Below, one piece after another: positions 52,725 through 54,813 of a DNA stretch of 54,813 bases. The notes under the pieces are model-generated. The model was not told where the DNA came from, searched no databases, and worked only from the letters and a program-made list of their open reading frames with translations. Made by a program: the position numbers and the translations under genes. Numbering within the stretch: position 1 is the stretch's first letter; each line of letters opens with the position of its first letter. The stretch is from assembly GCA_035574275.1 (NCBI GenBank), contig DATLYY010000074.1, positions 1 to 54,813 of the forward strand, written 5' to 3'. This stretch comes from Verrucomicrobiia bacterium (GTDB lineage: Bacteria; Zixibacteria; MSB-5A5; DSPP01).

Positions 52725-53312
52725 CTACGGCGTGAGATAAGCCCGGCAGAGCTTTTCGGCCACTTCGGCGAAGTTGTTCTGTTCCTCCGGTTCGCTGTTC
52801 GGGCCGGAGAGATAAACAATCCGGCGCAAGCTGTCCACCATCACCTTGAAGGGACTTATCGAAGGCACACCCAGATATTCCAGGGTAGCGGAATCCAAGG
52901 AGGCCATCGGGAAGGTAAGTTCGTAATCCGTTGAAAACTCGTCGGCCCAAAGAGAATCTGCTTCCCGAACAATGCCGAGCACGAAAAACCCCCGGGGGGA
53001 GAATTTTTCATACAGCTTCTCCCACACTTCCGCTTCCTCCAGGCAGGCACTGCAGTCCTTCGGGCTTAAAAAAACCAAAAGAGAGAGGGCCGGCTGATAG
53101 CTGGCTGCCCCTTTTTTCTGGAGCGTCAACTGGCAAATCGGTGAATTGGCGGAGGAGAGCCAGAGCAAAGCCCTATCGGAACCTGTCCTCTGCTGCACCT
53201 CCATCCGACTTGTCTCCAATCGAAGGGCTCGGTTTTGCTTCAAGAGCAAAAGATTAAAAACCGCCAAGGCAAGGAGCCCCGCGATTGCCGCCGTCATCCA
53301 CACGCGCCTCAT
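52725..53312 (-). CDS. Membrane-anchored thioredoxin-like protein
   Basis: 195 residues from ATG 53312, overlapping the propeller stop by ATGA. An N-terminal helix (TAAIAGLLALAVFNLLLLKQ), a coiled linker, then a thioredoxin fold: ALSLLVFLSPKDCSACLEEAEVW with a CxxC pair (Cys-Ser-Ala-Cys), GFFVLGIV, YELTFPMASLDSATLEYLGV and a cis-Pro region SISPFKVMVDS. It probably reduces or senses disulfides on the outer side of the inner membrane. Its coupling to the propeller gene suggests a shared task. Confidence 0.75.
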   Translation of the reverse strand: MRRVWMTAAIAGLLALAVFNLLLLKQNRALRLETSRMEVQQRTGSDRALLWLSSANSPICQLTLQKKGAASYQPALSLLVFLSPKDCSACLEEAEVWEKLYEKFSPRGFFVLGIVREADSLWADEFSTDYELTFPMASLDSATLEYLGVPSISPFKVMVDSLRRIVYLSGPNSEPEEQNNFAEVAEKLCRAYLTP

Positions 53313-54475
53313 TTCTTGGTTGGTTTGCTTTGGGCGGCCGCTTTTGGTGTAGTGAACGACTTCAAATTCAACCTATACTTTCCCAAAACTACGGGCCCAT
53401 CTTTTGGATTTTCCAGTGTGCCCGGGGCAAGAGCAAACCATAGATTATCTTTATCGTCCACACACAGAAACCGATGAGGAGTATGCAAACCTGCCGCTAT
53501 CATATTTCCTTCCCGATCGTAGATGTCCACAAAAAAACCGCCGTCATATTTTCCTTCCGGGTCATAGCTTTTGACGAACGGTTTTCCCTTTTCTCCGGCC
53601 AACATAACCAGCAGAACATAGCCGCTCTGGGTGGCGGCGCATCCTACCGTTGGTGTCCAGGTTTTCAGCCATTTGTACCACTTTTTCCCGGAACCAGAAA
53701 ATTTCAATCTGTCCGGAGGTGTAAAAAGTGGAGATTGTCCGATAATTTCTTTTTTTTGGGTCCCGTCGACACCGTAATGAAAGACTTTGTAAAAAACAGG
53801 GAAAGTACACCAAATGTCACCCATTGAGTCAACATCGAGGAAGGTCATGTCAATGTACGGCTCGTTGTACTTTTTATCCAAAAGTAGAAACTCTCTTAGC
53901 AACTTGCCGTTTTTGTCGAAGGTATGCAAAAAATTCGGTTTGGGGTAACCAATTCCCGCTCCAACAATTTCACCAGTAGGGCTTAAGTCTACGCGAACCA
54001 CTCCCGTTGTCCAAGATCTTTCCAGTAATCCGGTTTCCGTGTTCGCTATATTAGCAACGTTTTGCAGGCCCCCCTTTTCATCAAAAAACAGAAGTCGCGC
54101 CATTGAATTAGCGATAATACGTCCTTTATTGCCTTCGGCATGATCGATTAGGATTTCCCTGTCAAACAGCTTCAACTTATCTGCTTCATGGAGAAACCGG
54201 CCGTCCGCGGAGAAAATTTTAAGCCCCACAAAGCCCTCGTAAGGCATATCTATGACCGAAATCCTTCCGGTAGGACCAACCTCTGCCGCCCAAAGAGCAA
54301 GAAAATTAAGCTTAGTATCGTGGATGGTGACCTTTCCTGCGGGGACAAAAAAATCGCCAAATTTACCGGCCGTTTCTGCCAGATCATAAACGGCACAAAT
54401 CAAAATGACCAAAACCAGACCCCGATAAAGAATCGGGGTCTGGTTTTTCCCCAGCAGCAGGCGGTTAATCAACAA
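53309..54475 (-). CDS. Membrane-anchored six-bladed beta-propeller-like protein
   Basis: 388 residues from TTG 54475 (GAGGG upstream, 11-base overlap with the small gene before it). One N-terminal helix (YRGLVLVILICAVYDLAE) anchors a repeated beta-blade region. Visible blade-like elements are GLKIFSADGRFLHEAD, FLHTFDKNGKLLREF, IDMTFLDVDSMGDIWCTFP, FFVDIYDREGNMIAAG and FLCVDDKDNLWFALAPG. This is the NHL/6-bladed propeller pattern found near small exported peptides in Bacteroidetes. The exact start is uncertain because a perfect 12-bp hairpin lies within the first codons. Confidence 0.65.
   Translation of the reverse strand: MLINRLLLGKNQTPILYRGLVLVILICAVYDLAETAGKFGDFFVPAGKVTIHDTKLNFLALWAAEVGPTGRISVIDMPYEGFVGLKIFSADGRFLHEADKLKLFDREILIDHAEGNKGRIIANSMARLLFFDEKGGLQNVANIANTETGLLERSWTTGVVRVDLSPTGEIVGAGIGYPKPNFLHTFDKNGKLLREFLLLDKKYNEPYIDMTFLDVDSMGDIWCTFPVFYKVFHYGVDGTQKKEIIGQSPLFTPPDRLKFSGSGKKWYKWLKTWTPTVGCAATQSGYVLLVMLAGEKGKPFVKSYDPEGKYDGGFFVDIYDREGNMIAAGLHTPHRFLCVDDKDNLWFALAPGTLENPKDGPVVLGKYRLNLKSFTTPKAAAQSKPTKK
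54415..54443. repeat. Perfect 12-bp inverted repeat at the start of the propeller gene
   Basis: CCAGACCCCGAT-AAAGA-ATCGGGGTCTGG. On the minus strand it is followed by TTTTGGTCATTTTGATTTG; on the plus strand by TTTTTCCCC. It lies 32 bases into the propeller reading frame, just after the small exported protein gene. It could attenuate downstream expression or mark the true intergenic region. Confidence 0.7.
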
Positions 54476-54746
54476 ACAGGCCCTCGCGGCTTAGTTCGAT
54501 TGTCGTTTCGGACTTGCCAAACCAGATGGTGATCTCCAAACAATTCGCACCGCCGATTTGGCATCCGACAACGTTTCCAAATTTATATCCAATGCGAGCG
54601 TTAATATGAAACCTTCTCGACTCGGCCTTGTTGATAACTTCTTGGCCTTCCATCAACCCCTTCACGTTCACTCCGCCCAGCACCAAAAAAGCCGCCACCA
54701 AAAGGCCGACAGCAACCTTTCCAAATGTCCATTTCCGTAAAAACAT
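54465..54746 (-). CDS. Small exported cysteine-containing protein
   Basis: 93 residues from ATG 54746 (AAGGAGGAATT upstream). The signal/anchor FGKVAVGLLVAAFLVLGGV is followed by KGLMEGQEVINKAESRRFHI and a short beta-rich part with two Cys (VVGCQIGGANCLEITIWFG). I do not recognise a family. Small exported proteins next to six-bladed propellers are known in Bacteroidetes (NVEALA group); this one shares the context but not an obvious motif. Its two Cys could be substrates of the thioredoxin-like neighbour. The 67 bases upstream to the window edge show no firm promoter. Confidence 0.6.
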   Translation of the reverse strand: MFLRKWTFGKVAVGLLVAAFLVLGGVNVKGLMEGQEVINKAESRRFHINARIGYKFGNVVGCQIGGANCLEITIWFGKSETTIELSREGLFVD

Positions 54747-54813
54747 AATTCCTCCTTTTTCGTTTTGCAACCGGTTAAAAGTTCAAATTTTTTTGCTTCC
54801 ATCTGACCGTTTA

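Overview
The window looks like a chromosome segment of a diderm (LPS-making) bacterium of moderate GC. The most likely home is one of the candidate phyla around the FCB group, for example Zixibacteria-like lineages. This rests on Kdo and Lpt genes (outer membrane), sigma-54, and many secreted proteins with dockerin-like C-termini and FCB-style beta-domains. The taxonomic placement is inference; no rRNA is present.

Layout. (1) 1-8.4 kb: the 5' part of an IS481-like transposase, then a row of + strand secreted proteins. Four carry dockerin-like duplicated calcium-loop/helix tails, and a decayed tail lies between them. (2) 8.4-16 kb: tRNA-Leu(UAG), then a proteostasis operon tig-clpP-clpX-lon followed by engB and purA. 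(3) 16-17.5 kb: a convergent, AT-rich GT-C-like membrane glycosyltransferase that looks acquired. (4) 17.5-26.4 kb: gatC-kdsB-pyrG-lipoprotein-kdsA, a divergent membrane protein, then kdsD-lptC-lptB-rpoN. This is a Kdo/LPS-transport cluster without kdsC or lptA at their usual places. (5) 26.4-33.2 kb, minus strand: lpdA, thiolase, a small beta-barrel protein, a membrane protein, a polysaccharide deacetylase and an ADP-forming acyl-CoA synthetase. (6) 33.3-45.7 kb: two very large secreted dockerin-tailed proteins flanking a divergent regulator locus. That locus has a TPR/sigma-54 AAA+/Fis activator with a small Gly/Ser-rich exported protein, opposite a TPR protein that ends in the same Fis helix-turn-helix but has no AAA+ domain. 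(7) 45.8-52.5 kb, minus strand: eight translationally coupled genes that are two tandem copies of one four-gene membrane module (A-B-C-D, A-B-C-D) of unknown function. (8) 52.7-54.7 kb, minus strand: small exported peptide, membrane-anchored beta-propeller and membrane-anchored thioredoxin-like protein.

How the parts may fit. The kds/lpt genes build and export LPS core material, and RpoN encoded there could serve the sigma-54 activator at 37-39.8 kb. An unusual dyad centred on GCAC-TAA-GTGC lies upstream of two dockerin-tailed genes, one of them next to the regulator pair, so a regulatory link is plausible but untested. The best candidates for an undescribed system are the duplicated A-B-C-D membrane module and the secreted family that combines a dockerin-like tail with a cysteine at or near the extreme C-terminus.
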